A stretch of DNA of 64,000 nucleotides from Planctomycetota bacterium. GTDB lineage: Bacteria > Planctomycetota > UBA1135. The position numbers and the translations under genes are program-made. The notes beneath the pieces are model-generated. The model was not told where the DNA came from. It saw nothing but the letters and a program-made list of their open reading frames with translations, and did no database searches. Location: contig PAHY01000042.1 of the NCBI GenBank assembly GCA_002705055.1, forward strand, positions 124,001-188,000. The letters run 5' to 3'. Positions 1 through 8,170 of this stretch are shown here, one piece after another (the first letter of the stretch is position 1; each line of letters opens with the position of its first letter).

Positions 1-474
1 CACGCTCTCGCCGGCTTCGACCAGGATCTCCTGGACGATGCCGCCGTGCTCGCTGCAGATCTCATTCTGCATCTTCATCGCTTCGAGGACCAGCACCGGA
101 TCGCCCGGCTCGAGCGTCTGACCCAGCTCGACCCGCAGCCCGACGACGATTCCCGGCATCGAGGCCATGATGGTCTCGGCCTTCGGGCGCGAGGCCGCGA
201 GCTCGCCGGCCGCACGCTCGCGTTCGTCGACGGCGGTCACGGCGAAGCTCTCGCCGGCCAGCGTCACCACGAGCTGCGTGTCACTGCGCGCCTCGATCGA
301 AGCCGCGTAACTGCGCCCGTCAAGCCCCACCGCGTACTGCCCCAAGCGGTCGACATCGAGAAAGTCGGCCGCGACCTCGCGACCATCGACCAGCAGGCGC
401 GCCGTGCCCGGCCCCTGCTCGAGCACTTCCAGTTCGACCTCGCGGCCGGAAGACAGGCTGAGGTAATACTTCAT
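1..474 (-). CDS. Biotin carboxyl carrier subunit of acyl-CoA carboxylase (3' end beyond window)
   Basis: This subunit carries the biotin that shuttles CO2 from the biotin carboxylase to the carboxyltransferase. The visible 158 residues end in a biotinyl/lipoyl attachment domain. The motif EAMKM lies at residues 131-135, so Lys134 is the predicted biotinylation site. The first 90 residues are a beta-rich segment without a clear family signature. The ATG at 474 overlaps the stop of the biotin carboxylase gene in an ATGA arrangement, indicating translational coupling. Only a short C-terminal tail can be missing, because the lipoyl domain is nearly complete at the edge. It is a separate polypeptide here rather than fused to the carboxylase as in many alpha subunits. 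Confidence 0.9.
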   Translation of the reverse strand, partial: MKYYLSLSSGREVELEVLEQGPGTARLLVDGREVAADFLDVDRLGQYAVGLDGRSYAASIEARSDTQLVVTLAGESFAVTAVDERERAAGELAASRPKAETIMASMPGIVVGLRVELGQTLEPGDPVLVLEAMKMQNEICSEHGGIVQEILVEAGESV

Positions 475-1994
475 CGATTGGCCCTCCCGGCGAGACGGCG
501 CTGACGTCCCACGGCCACCCAGGGCGATAGCCCGCCGCCCGCGGCGCTCTCGCGGCGGAGCGGCGCCGCGCCCTGATGGATGCGGTGCAGAGCCGCGACG
601 ATCGCCGCCACCTCTTCGAGGTCGTCGGCAAACTCGCGCTGCGGCGCACGCCCTTCCTCGAGGTAACGCTCGACGAAGTTGGTGTCGGCCCGCGCGGCGC
701 AGAACTCTTCGGTCTGCAGGATCTGCATCGCCAGGCCGGCGCTGGTCGTGACCCCGCCGATGTGCAGCTCCTGGAGCATGCGCATCATGCGTCGCCGCGC
801 CTGCTCGCGATCCGCGCCGCTGGCGATCAGCTTGGCGATCATCGCGTCGTAGTAGGGCGTGATCTCCATGCCGTGATAGACCGCCCCATCGACCCGCGCC
901 CCGGGGCCGAAGGGCATCCGCAGCCCGCTGACCGTGCCCAGCGAAGGCATGAAGTTGTTGGCCGCATCTTCGGCGTTGATCCGCACTTCGATCGCGTGGC
1001 CGCGCGGCTCGAGCGCGCTCAGATCCTCCAGTTCCTCGCCGCCGGCAACCCGGATCATCAGCTCGACCAGATCGACCCCGTAGACCTCCTCGGTGACCGG
1101 GTGCTCGACCTGCAGGCGCGTGTTCATCTCGAGGAAATAGAACTCGCCGCGTGAGTAGAGAAACTCGACTGTGCCCGCGGAGAAGTAGTCCACGGCCTTG
1201 GCCGCGGCGACCGCCGCTTCCTGGATGCGCTCGCTGACGCCATCCGCCAGGTTGACCGCCGGCGCTTCCTCGATCAGCTTCTGGTGGCGACGCTGAATCG
1301 AGCACTCGCGGGTGCCGATCGCGTAGCAGTTGCCGTGGCGATCGCCGACCACCTGCACCTCAATGTGGCGCGGCTCGACCACCATCTTCTCGACGTACAT
1401 CCGGCCGTCGCCGAAGGCGCTCGCGGCCTCGCCGCTGGCGGTGGAAAAGGCCGACTCCATCTCGCTGGGCTCACGCACCACGCGAATCCCCTTGCCACCG
1501 CCCCCGGCTGAAGCCTTGAGCATGACCGGGTAGCCAATGTCCTCCGCGGCGGCCAGCGCCTCGTCGACGTCGGCCGCCGGATCGGTGGTCCCCGGCACCA
1601 CCGGGACCCCCGCCTCGATCATGGCGCGCCGCGAAGCCAGCTTGTCGCCCATGATCTCCATGGCGCGCACCGGCGGACCGATGAAGGCGACCCCGGCCTC
1701 TTCACAGGCCGCGACCAACGCCGGGTTCTCGGCCAGGAAGCCGAAGCCCGGGTGAATCCCATCCGCCCCGGTCTTGCGGGCGATCTCCATGATGCGATCC
1801 AGGCGCAGGTAGCTGTCGGCGGGCGCCGGCCCCCCGAGCAGATAGGCCTCATTGGCAAAGCGCACGTGCAGCGCCTCCCGGTCGGCTTCCGAATAGACGG
1901 CGACCGTATCCACCCCCATCTCGCGACAGGTGCGCAGAATCCGCAGCGCGATTTCGCCGCGGTTGGCGATCAGTACCTTGCGTAGCGGTGGCAT
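471..1994 (-). CDS. accC: Biotin carboxylase subunit of acyl-CoA (propionyl-/acetyl-CoA) carboxylase
   Basis: This enzyme performs ATP-dependent carboxylation of biotin on the carrier protein, the first half-reaction of acyl-CoA carboxylases. The 507-residue product has the biotin carboxylase N-domain (ANRGEIA near residue 10), the glycine-rich ATP-grasp loop GGGGKG at 164-169, the RECSIQRRHQK segment at 229-239 and the catalytic EMNTRLQVEHP at 289-299. A normal C-domain follows. Length matches stand-alone AccC, so it is not fused to a biotin domain; the carrier is encoded by the next gene. It lies three bases downstream of the carboxyltransferase gene. With the epimerase upstream this points to propionyl-CoA carboxylation, although AccC subunits can be shared with acetyl-CoA carboxylase. 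Confidence 0.95.
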   Translation of the reverse strand: MPPLRKVLIANRGEIALRILRTCREMGVDTVAVYSEADREALHVRFANEAYLLGGPAPADSYLRLDRIMEIARKTGADGIHPGFGFLAENPALVAACEEAGVAFIGPPVRAMEIMGDKLASRRAMIEAGVPVVPGTTDPAADVDEALAAAEDIGYPVMLKASAGGGGKGIRVVREPSEMESAFSTASGEAASAFGDGRMYVEKMVVEPRHIEVQVVGDRHGNCYAIGTRECSIQRRHQKLIEEAPAVNLADGVSERIQEAAVAAAKAVDYFSAGTVEFLYSRGEFYFLEMNTRLQVEHPVTEEVYGVDLVELMIRVAGGEELEDLSALEPRGHAIEVRINAEDAANNFMPSLGTVSGLRMPFGPGARVDGAVYHGMEITPYYDAMIAKLIASGADREQARRRMMRMLQELHIGGVTTSAGLAMQILQTEEFCAARADTNFVERYLEEGRAPQREFADDLEEVAAIVAALHRIHQGAAPLRRESAAGGGLSPWVAVGRQRRLAGRANR

Positions 1995-1997
1995 CGA

Positions 1998-3545
1998 TCA
2001 GAGCGGGACGTTGCCGTGCTTCTTGGCGGGCATCGCATCCCGCTTGGTGGCGTGGAGGTCGAGCGCCTTGATCAGCTGCCGGCGGGTGTCGGCCGGCTCG
2101 ATCACAGCATCGACGAATCCGCGGGAAGCGGCATCAAAGGGGTTGTTGAACCGATCCTCGTACTCGGCGACCTTGCGCGCCTCTTCGGCGACGGGGTCGT
2201 CGGCGGCCTGAATCTCGCGACGGAAGATGATCTTGGCCGCGCCTTCGGCGCCCATCACCGCGATCTGCGCGCTGGGCCATGCCACGTTCCAGTCGCCCCC
2301 GGTCGACTTCGAGGACATCACGCAGTAGGCGCCGCCGTAGGCCTTGCGGGTGATCACCGTGAGCTTCGGCACCGTCGCTTCGCAGTAGGCGTAGAGCAGC
2401 TTCGCGCCGCGGCGGATGATGCCGCCGAGCTCCTGCTGAGTTCCGGGAAGGAAGCCCGGCACGTCTTCGAAGGTGACGATCGGGATGTTGAAGGCGTCGC
2501 AGAAGCGCACAAAGCGCGCGCCCTTCTCGCTGGCGTCGATGTCGAGCACGCCCGCCATCGCCGCGGGCTGATTGGCGACGATGCCCACCGGCCGCCCGCC
2601 CAGGCGGGCGAAGCCGATCAGCAGGTTGCGGGCAAAGTCGGCCTGCACCTCGAAGAAGTCTGCCTCGTCGACGACCGCCTCGATCACCTTGCGCATGTCG
2701 TAAGGCTGATTGGCCGACTCGGGGATGATGTCGTTCAGCTCTTCGGCGCGCCGCTCGACCGGATCATCCGTCTCCTGGCGCGGCGGATCCTCGGCGTTGT
2801 TCTGCGGCAGGAAGGACAGCAGCCGGCGCACCCGCACCAGGCACTCGCCGTCGTCATTGCAGGTGAAGTGCGACACGCCGCTGACGCTCGCGTGGACGCG
2901 CGCGCCGCCCAGGTCCTCGGAGGTGACCTCTTCGTGGGTCACCGTCTTCACCACATCCGGGCCGGTGATGTGCATATAGCTCGTGCCCTCGACCATGAAG
3001 ATGAAGTCGGTCAGCGCCGGCGAGTAGACCGCGCCGCCCGCGCAGGGCCCGAGGATCGCCGAGATCTGCGGGACCACTCCACTCGCCTGCACATTGCGCA
3101 GGAACAGGCTGGAGTAGCCGGCCAGCGACACCACGCCCTCCTGAATGCGCGCGCCGCCGGAATCATTCAGGCCGACGACCGGGATCCCCAGCCGCATCGC
3201 GGTATCCATCAGCCGCGCGATCTTGCGCGCGTGCTCTTCAGACAGCGAGCCGCCGAAGACGGTGAAGTCCTGGCTGAAGACCGCGACCGGTCGGCCATCG
3301 ATCAGCCCGGTTCCCGTGACCACCCCGTCGCCCGGGATGCGCTGATCCGCCATGCCGAAGTTGTCGGAGCGATGCGTGACCAGCTGACCGATCTCTTCGA
3401 AGGAGCCTTGGTCGAGTAGCAGGTCGATGCGCTCGCGCGCGGTCAGCTTGCCTTTGGCGTGCTGGGCATCGATGCGCTTCTGGCCACCGCCGAGGCGCGC
3501 GGCCTCCTGCATGGCGGCCAATCGGGTCGGGACGTCTTGACTCAT
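1998..3545 (-). CDS. pccB: Propionyl-CoA carboxylase carboxyltransferase (beta) subunit
   Basis: This enzyme transfers the carboxyl group from carboxybiotin to an acyl-CoA, most likely propionyl-CoA giving (S)-methylmalonyl-CoA. The 515-residue product has both crotonase-fold halves. The two oxyanion-type glycine motifs are GGARIQEG (130-137) and [11 protein letters not shown] (166-176) in the N half. DVPGFLPG (361-368) and [10 protein letters not shown] (401-410) lie in the C half. The Asp before the NxAWP segment (Asp418) corresponds, from memory of the family, to the Asp associated with propionyl-CoA preference in PccB proteins. Its operon partners are methylmalonyl-CoA epimerase upstream and biotin carboxylase three bases downstream. 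Substrate choice is inferred, not proven. Confidence 0.92.
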   Translation of the reverse strand: MSQDVPTRLAAMQEAARLGGGQKRIDAQHAKGKLTARERIDLLLDQGSFEEIGQLVTHRSDNFGMADQRIPGDGVVTGTGLIDGRPVAVFSQDFTVFGGSLSEEHARKIARLMDTAMRLGIPVVGLNDSGGARIQEGVVSLAGYSSLFLRNVQASGVVPQISAILGPCAGGAVYSPALTDFIFMVEGTSYMHITGPDVVKTVTHEEVTSEDLGGARVHASVSGVSHFTCNDDGECLVRVRRLLSFLPQNNAEDPPRQETDDPVERRAEELNDIIPESANQPYDMRKVIEAVVDEADFFEVQADFARNLLIGFARLGGRPVGIVANQPAAMAGVLDIDASEKGARFVRFCDAFNIPIVTFEDVPGFLPGTQQELGGIIRRGAKLLYAYCEATVPKLTVITRKAYGGAYCVMSSKSTGGDWNVAWPSAQIAVMGAEGAAKIIFRREIQAADDPVAEEARKVAEYEDRFNNPFDAASRGFVDAVIEPADTRRQLIKALDLHATKRDAMPAKKHGNVPL

Positions 3546-3567
3546 GGTTCAGGGGAAAGTGGAGCGG

Positions 3568-3993
3568 CTACGACTGCCAGGGACCCTCGCCGCCTTCGAC
3601 GAGCTCGGTCAGGACCCCGCCCGCCGACTTGGGGTGGACGAAGGCGATCCGCGTGTTGTGGGCCCCGCCGCGCGGCTCGGGGTCGATCATGCGACCGCCC
3701 GCTGCGGCCACCTGTTCGATGGCGCCGGCGCAGTCGGCGACCGAGAGCGCGAGATGATGCAGGCCTGGGCCGCGCTTTTCGAGGAAGCCCGCCATCGGAG
3801 AATCCGGGCGGATCGGGCAGACCAGCTCGATCCGCGTCTCGCCGGCGTACATCATCTGCACCTCGACGCCCTGATCTTCGACGATCTCGCGGGCGCCTTC
3901 GCGCAGGCCCAGCCGATCGCGCCAGATGGCGGTGGCCTCGTCGAGGTCCTCGACGGCGATGGCCAGATGGTCGACACCCTGGATTTCCGGCAT
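3568..3993 (-). CDS. mce: Methylmalonyl-CoA epimerase
   Basis: This enzyme interconverts (S)- and (R)-methylmalonyl-CoA, linking propionyl-CoA carboxylase to methylmalonyl-CoA mutase. The 141-residue product is a single glyoxalase/VOC-fold protein of normal length. It has the expected metal-ligand regions: His9 in VDHLAIAVED, the HH pair at 79-80 in GLHHLAL, and Glu130 in LTELVE. It is the first gene of an apparent minus-strand operon (epimerase, pccB, accC, carrier), with a 22-base gap to pccB. The thioesterase gene diverges from it across 48 bases. No mutase is seen in the window. Confidence 0.9.
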   Translation of the reverse strand: MPEIQGVDHLAIAVEDLDEATAIWRDRLGLREGAREIVEDQGVEVQMMYAGETRIELVCPIRPDSPMAGFLEKRGPGLHHLALSVADCAGAIEQVAAAGGRMIDPEPRGGAHNTRIAFVHPKSAGGVLTELVEGGEGPWQS

Positions 3994-4041
3994 GGGCGCA
4001 TTCTAGGTCCGCGCCGGGTAGCCGCGTACACTCCGAGAGCC

Positions 4042-4500
4042 ATGCTGACGGCTCCCCAGATCCCGGCGGAGAGCGAGTTTCGCTTCCGCGCACGCCTGTT
4101 CACGCGCTGGTCCGACGAGGACATGCAGGGCGTGCTCAACAACGCGGTCTATCTGAGCCTGTGCGAGGAAGCGCGCTACCGCTACTTCGATGAGCTGGGG
4201 CTGGTGGGCGGCGATCGCCACTTTCCTTTCGTGCTGCTGCAGAGCAACGTGCGCTTTCTGGCGCCCGGCCGCGGCCCCGCCGAGGTCGAGGTCGCGCTGC
4301 GCACCACCCACCTCGGCGGCAAGAGCTTTCAGCAGGCCTATCGCATCCGCCCCGTCGAAGGCGAGGAGGTCTGGGCCGAGGCGGAAGCCGTGCTGGTCTG
4401 CTGGGATCCGGTCCGGCGCGGCAGCGCGCCGGTCCCCGAGGAGCTGCGCGAAGCCGTGGCCCGTTTCGAGGGGATCCCGGCCCGCGGCGACGGCGACTAG
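4042..4500 (+). CDS. Acyl-CoA thioesterase, 4HBT/hotdog family
   Basis: This is a probable acyl-CoA thioesterase of the FadM/YbgC group. The 152-residue product opens with a segment like the family's RWSDxDxxGHxNNxxY motif, here reading RWSDEDMQGVLNNAVY. The usual His is replaced by Val, so catalytic details may differ. The start at 4042 was chosen because the family motif begins about 20 residues later and the longer upstream frame has no homology-like sequence. It lies head-to-head with the epimerase gene. Its stop codon overlaps, within a CTAG, the stop of the convergent HD-GYP-like gene. The substrate is unknown. Confidence 0.8.
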   Translation: MLTAPQIPAESEFRFRARLFTRWSDEDMQGVLNNAVYLSLCEEARYRYFDELGLVGGDRHFPFVLLQSNVRFLAPGRGPAEVEVALRTTHLGGKSFQQAYRIRPVEGEEVWAEAEAVLVCWDPVRRGSAPVPEELREAVARFEGIPARGDGD

Positions 4501-5180
4501 GCCGCCCGCCGCCGCTGCCCTTCAAAGTGCAGCTGGCGGTCGGAGTGCAGGAAGGGAATCGGCGTCGGCGCGGGCCCGGGACGGCGCACGCCTTCTCCCC
4601 AGAGCCGCAGCGCGAGTTCGACCCAGGCCGGATCAAACTGGCTGCCGGCGCCGCTCGCCAGCACCTTGAGCGCTTCGCGACGGCCGCTTGGGCGTCGATA
4701 TGCGGTGTGCATGCTGAGCGCGTCCAGGGTGTCAGCGATCAGCACGATGCGCGCGGTAGGCGGGATGTCGTCGGCCCGCAGACCATCCGGCGAGCCAGTG
4801 CCGTCCCAGTGCTCGCGCGCATTGCGAATCGCCTCGACCAGCGGATCACCGGGCGGAAAGTAGGGCCTCAGCAGCGATTCGCCGCAGGTCGTCGCCATGT
4901 GCACGATCTCCCACTCCTGGCGGTCGAGCGGTCCCGGCTTCTCGAGGATGGACACAGGCACCACCAGCTTGCCGAGGTCGTGCAGGTAGCCGGCCAGAAA
5001 GACCTGTTCGAGCTCTGGCCGCGCCAGGCGGTGTGAGAACTCGGCCAGCTGCAGGGCCAGAGTGGCGACACGGCGCCCGTGGGCGGCCGTCGCGGGATTG
5101 CGCTCCTCAAGCGCCTGGACCAGGGCCTGGACCGGTGCTGGAAGGAGCCGCAGACATGGAGAAATCGGGGCAGATCGCAT
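4497..5180 (-). CDS. HD-GYP-like phosphohydrolase domain protein with degenerate active site
   Basis: This 227-residue, single-domain protein resembles HD-GYP cyclic-di-GMP phosphodiesterases. It keeps His34, the HDLGK motif (His67-Asp68), His94 in the segment before the next helix and the late Asp150. In place of the family's HHExxDGxGYP stretch it has ARExWDGTGSP (121-131), so the HH metal-ligand pair and the Tyr of GYP are lost. It may therefore be inactive on c-di-GMP, act as a binding protein, or use another substrate. No sensor or receiver domain is attached. The start at 5180 (MRSAPISP) is preferred over the longer frame, whose extension is Arg/Ser-rich shadow sequence. Confidence 0.75.
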   Translation of the reverse strand: MRSAPISPCLRLLPAPVQALVQALEERNPATAAHGRRVATLALQLAEFSHRLARPELEQVFLAGYLHDLGKLVVPVSILEKPGPLDRQEWEIVHMATTCGESLLRPYFPPGDPLVEAIRNAREHWDGTGSPDGLRADDIPPTARIVLIADTLDALSMHTAYRRPSGRREALKVLASGAGSQFDPAWVELALRLWGEGVRRPGPAPTPIPFLHSDRQLHFEGQRRRAA

Positions 5181-5232
5181 AAAGGTGCGGCTCTCCCTCC
5201 TCGGCTGCCCCGGGCCGCACTTAAGGCGCGGC

Positions 5233-6213
5233 TCAGCGCGGCGGCAGCTTCTCGCGCAGAAAGCGGGCGAGGCCCTCGAAATCCGGCGGCGGATCCGAGC
5301 GGAAGGTGACGGTTTCGCCGCTGACCGGGTGCTCAAAGCGCAGCGCGTAGGCGTGGAGCAGGGTGCGCTGGACCTCTGGGTGGCCGTCCGGGAGCATTCC
5401 CAGGCCATAGTTCTTCGCCCGGTAGATCGGGTCGCCGACGATCGGGTGGTCGATCGAGCGCAGATGGGCGCGGATCTGGTGCTTGCGACCGGTCTTGGGC
5501 CGCAGCCGCAGCGCCGCGTAGCCGTGGAAGCGCTCGATCACCTGCCAGAAGGTGGCCGCGTCGCGGGTGCCGGCGTCCCAGGAGCGGGTGATCCGCACGC
5601 GGTTGGGGCGGCGCGGGTCGGACATCAGCCGCTTCTCGATCCAGTCGGACTCGAAGCGCGGCTCCCCGTAGACGAGGGCGCGGTACTCCTTGGCCACGCT
5701 GCGGTCAGCGAACTGCTGCATCAGATCCTCGAAGACGCGCGGCTGGAAAGCGACCACGCAAACCCCGCTGGTATCGCGGTCGAGGCGATGGACCACTCCC
5801 GGACGGTTGGCGCCCTGGGCAATCGGCAGCTTGCTGCCGTAACGCTGGACCAGCCAGGAAGCCACGCTGGGCTGCGGGTCCCCCGCCGAGGTCCCGTGCA
5901 TCACCAAGCCTGCAGGCTTGTCCAGAATCGCCAGCGCCTCGTCTTCGTACAAGATGCCGGGCTCGAGTGGCGATCCCGGCTCGACCAGCTGCTGCCGGGG
6001 CGGCGTCAGGGCCAGTTCCTGGCCTTCCGCGACCAGCTCGCCGGGAGTGGCGACGACCTTGCCGTCGACCCGGAGGCGCCCGTCCCGGATCCATGTTCCC
6101 AATCGGGAACGGGACACCTCGGCTGGCAGCAATTCCAGGGCGACGAGATCCAAGCGGGTCCCGGCAAGAGCCTCGGGAACGGTCGCGCGCAGCGTATCGG
6201 AGTCGTCGGACAT
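5233..6213 (-). CDS. rluD: RluA/RluD-family 23S rRNA pseudouridine synthase
   Basis: This enzyme isomerises specific uridines in RNA to pseudouridine. The 326-residue product has an N-terminal S4 RNA-binding domain (about residues 17-75) and then the RluA catalytic domain. The signature HRLDRDTSG lies at 142-150, with Asp145 as the catalytic residue. A conserved later segment, RPKTGRKHQIRAHL, is also present. The S4 domain and length fit RluD better than RluA or RluC, but the target uridines cannot be read from sequence. It lies 52 bases upstream of the HD-GYP-like gene on the same strand and diverges from the formylglycine-enzyme-like gene across 126 bases. Confidence 0.88.
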   Translation of the reverse strand: MSDDSDTLRATVPEALAGTRLDLVALELLPAEVSRSRLGTWIRDGRLRVDGKVVATPGELVAEGQELALTPPRQQLVEPGSPLEPGILYEDEALAILDKPAGLVMHGTSAGDPQPSVASWLVQRYGSKLPIAQGANRPGVVHRLDRDTSGVCVVAFQPRVFEDLMQQFADRSVAKEYRALVYGEPRFESDWIEKRLMSDPRRPNRVRITRSWDAGTRDAATFWQVIERFHGYAALRLRPKTGRKHQIRAHLRSIDHPIVGDPIYRAKNYGLGMLPDGHPEVQRTLLHAYALRFEHPVSGETVTFRSDPPPDFEGLARFLREKLPPR

Positions 6214-6339
6214 GTTGGGAAACCGGCCTCGCTCATCAGTCTAGAGCAACGGTCCCCGAGATTCTCGCTTGATGGTCGAACGAGCTTGATCGGGTAAACT
6301 GAACGGCCGTCTTCTCGACGCCCCCTGCACGAGATCACG

Positions 6340-8097
6340 ATGCTGAGCACCCTAGTTCTTCTCGCTGTCCCCACCCCCTGCGCGCTTCAGGCCGCGGGTT
6401 CCGATGCTGCGCCGCAAGGCCTGGTCGAAATCCCCGCCGGTCGCGTGCAACTTGGCCTCAAGCAATCCGAGGCCGAGGAGCTGATCAACGAGCACCCGAA
6501 CAGCGCGGCGCAGATCGGCGCCCAGGTGGGCAACCATCGCCCCTCGCTGGAGCGCTTCTGGATCGCCCCGACCGAGGTCACCAACGAGATGTACCTCCGC
6601 TTCGTCGAGGACACCGGCGCGATGCCCCCGGCTTCCTGGGTGCAGCTCGATCGCGATCAGCGACTCGCCATCATCGAAGAGCTGAAGAAGGACGACCCCG
6701 CTGCCAAGCTCGACGCCAACACCCTCGGCCTGTGGTGGGAAGACAACTGGCAGTCCGGTGAGTACAAGTGGGAAGTGCCGCCCGCCGAAGCCACCATGCC
6801 GGTCGGTTACATCAGCCACGAAGATGCGCGCGCCTACTGCAAGTGGGCCGGTCTGCGTCTGCCCACCGAAGAAGAGTGGGTACGCGCCGCGCGCGGTGAC
6901 GAAGCCGAGCAGCACTACCCGATGGGAGAGTTTGACGCCGCCCTGGTCGCGCACGAAGCCACCAAGCCGCGCGATCTGGCGTACAAGCCGCTGCCCGTTT
7001 CGGCGCTCAACAACGCTTCGCCCTTCGGCCTCTACGACATGTCGGGCAACCTCTGGGAATGGACCGACAGCCGCTTCCAGCCGCTTCCGAAGTTCAAGGC
7101 CTTCAGCGTCAAGACCGAGAAAGCCGGCAAGGTGGACGTGGCCCCCGCATTCGATGGCGCGGCCTTCGTGATCAAAGGCGGCAGCTACATGAACCCGGGC
7201 TACGTCTGCAACGTCACGGTGCGCCCGGGCCTGCGCGGCCAGTTCCGCGCGCCGATCCTCGGCTTCCGCGTCGCCTCGAGCGGTGTCCCGGGTCGCGACT
7301 TCGCGGCTTACTGCCTCGACGAGATCAGTGGCTCGATGGTCGGCGGCATGCCTTCGACGGTGCTCGACCTCGACAAGGTGATCGCCGTCCAGAAGCACCG
7401 CATCGTCGCCGCCTCCGAGCTTGAGTCGCGCCGCGCCGAGCCGCAGAAGCCGCTGCCCGCCAGCAAGCTGCCCAACAACTACGCGGTCTTTGACCGCGCC
7501 GACGCGCTGGCCGTCGTGCCGATGCGCGAGCTCGGTGTGAAGAAAGGCCGCCTGGCCCGCACCATCGAAGACGAGGGCCCGATCGCGGTCGCCACGCTGT
7601 TTAGCACTGTCGCCCTGGAGTCGGCCAATGTTCTGCCGGGCTCGTATGTGCTGATGTACGCGGCCCCGCAGGACGCCAAGACCTTGCTCGAGCTGGGGAT
7701 CACCCTGTCCGAGGAAGACACGCCGAAGAACTGGAAGCCCAAGAAGCTGAAGGAAGGCGAAGTGTCGATTCGCGAGATCTGGCCCAACGTCGAGGGCCTC
7801 GCGCTGCAGATCAACACCCCGTACATGCTGGTTGTCGACAAGGACCGCACCGCGGTCGGCGCCATCGCGCTACCGCGCGAGCCGCGCGAAGAGCGGATCA
7901 AGACTGCGAACAGCAGCATCACCTTCAACCTCGACAAGGACTTCGTCGACTTCCAGGTCGCGGTACCGGCTTCGGGGGCAAGGGACGCCTTCATCTTCAA
8001 CCTGCCGCTGCGTCCGCGCGATGCGAACGGCACGATGATGACTCCCGGCGACTGGAACGAAGGGCCGTACGCGGTGATCGAGAAGAAGAAGGACTAG
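6340..8097 (+). CDS. Secreted formylglycine-generating-enzyme-like (SUMF1) protein with extra C-terminal domain
   Basis: The 585-residue product begins with a signal-peptide-like segment (MLSTLVLLAVPTPCALQAAG). An FGE/SUMF1 domain follows at about residues 27-320. Landmarks are VEIPAG, the WIAPTEVTNEMY segment, RLPTEEEWVRAARG, YDMSGNLWEW, KGGSY and the closing GFRVA. The RGxxR region near the end of the domain lacks the cysteine pair used by catalytic FGE, so it is probably a non-catalytic binding or structural version, as is common in bacterial relatives. The last 260 residues form a beta-rich domain I do not recognise, ending in a Lys-rich tail. It is monocistronic, followed by a strong hairpin terminator. 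Confidence 0.75.
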   Translation: MLSTLVLLAVPTPCALQAAGSDAAPQGLVEIPAGRVQLGLKQSEAEELINEHPNSAAQIGAQVGNHRPSLERFWIAPTEVTNEMYLRFVEDTGAMPPASWVQLDRDQRLAIIEELKKDDPAAKLDANTLGLWWEDNWQSGEYKWEVPPAEATMPVGYISHEDARAYCKWAGLRLPTEEEWVRAARGDEAEQHYPMGEFDAALVAHEATKPRDLAYKPLPVSALNNASPFGLYDMSGNLWEWTDSRFQPLPKFKAFSVKTEKAGKVDVAPAFDGAAFVIKGGSYMNPGYVCNVTVRPGLRGQFRAPILGFRVASSGVPGRDFAAYCLDEISGSMVGGMPSTVLDLDKVIAVQKHRIVAASELESRRAEPQKPLPASKLPNNYAVFDRADALAVVPMRELGVKKGRLARTIEDEGPIAVATLFSTVALESANVLPGSYVLMYAAPQDAKTLLELGITLSEEDTPKNWKPKKLKEGEVSIREIWPNVEGLALQINTPYMLVVDKDRTAVGAIALPREPREERIKTANSSITFNLDKDFVDFQVAVPASGARDAFIFNLPLRPRDANGTMMTPGDWNEGPYAVIEKKKD

Positions 8098-8115
8098 GTC
8101 CCCCGCTTCACGGCA

Positions 8116-8149
8116 ACGGGCCCGCCTGGCAGCTGCCAGGCGGGCCCGT
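8116..8149. terminator. Perfect 34-base palindrome, transcription terminator between convergent genes
   Basis: The left arm at 8116-8132 and right arm at 8133-8149 are exact reverse complements, 17 base pairs each and GC-rich. A T-rich stretch (TCTTCGTTT) follows on the plus strand. It lies between the stop of the SUMF1-like gene at 8097 and the valS stop at 8171. It is a good rho-independent terminator for the plus-strand gene and could also stop valS transcription, although the minus-strand side has no T run. Confidence 0.7.
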
Positions 8150-8170
8150 TCTTCGTTTCAGGCGAGGCAT

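Noticed and set aside
2016..3419. 467-residue open frame on the plus strand
   Set aside because: It is antisense to pccB.
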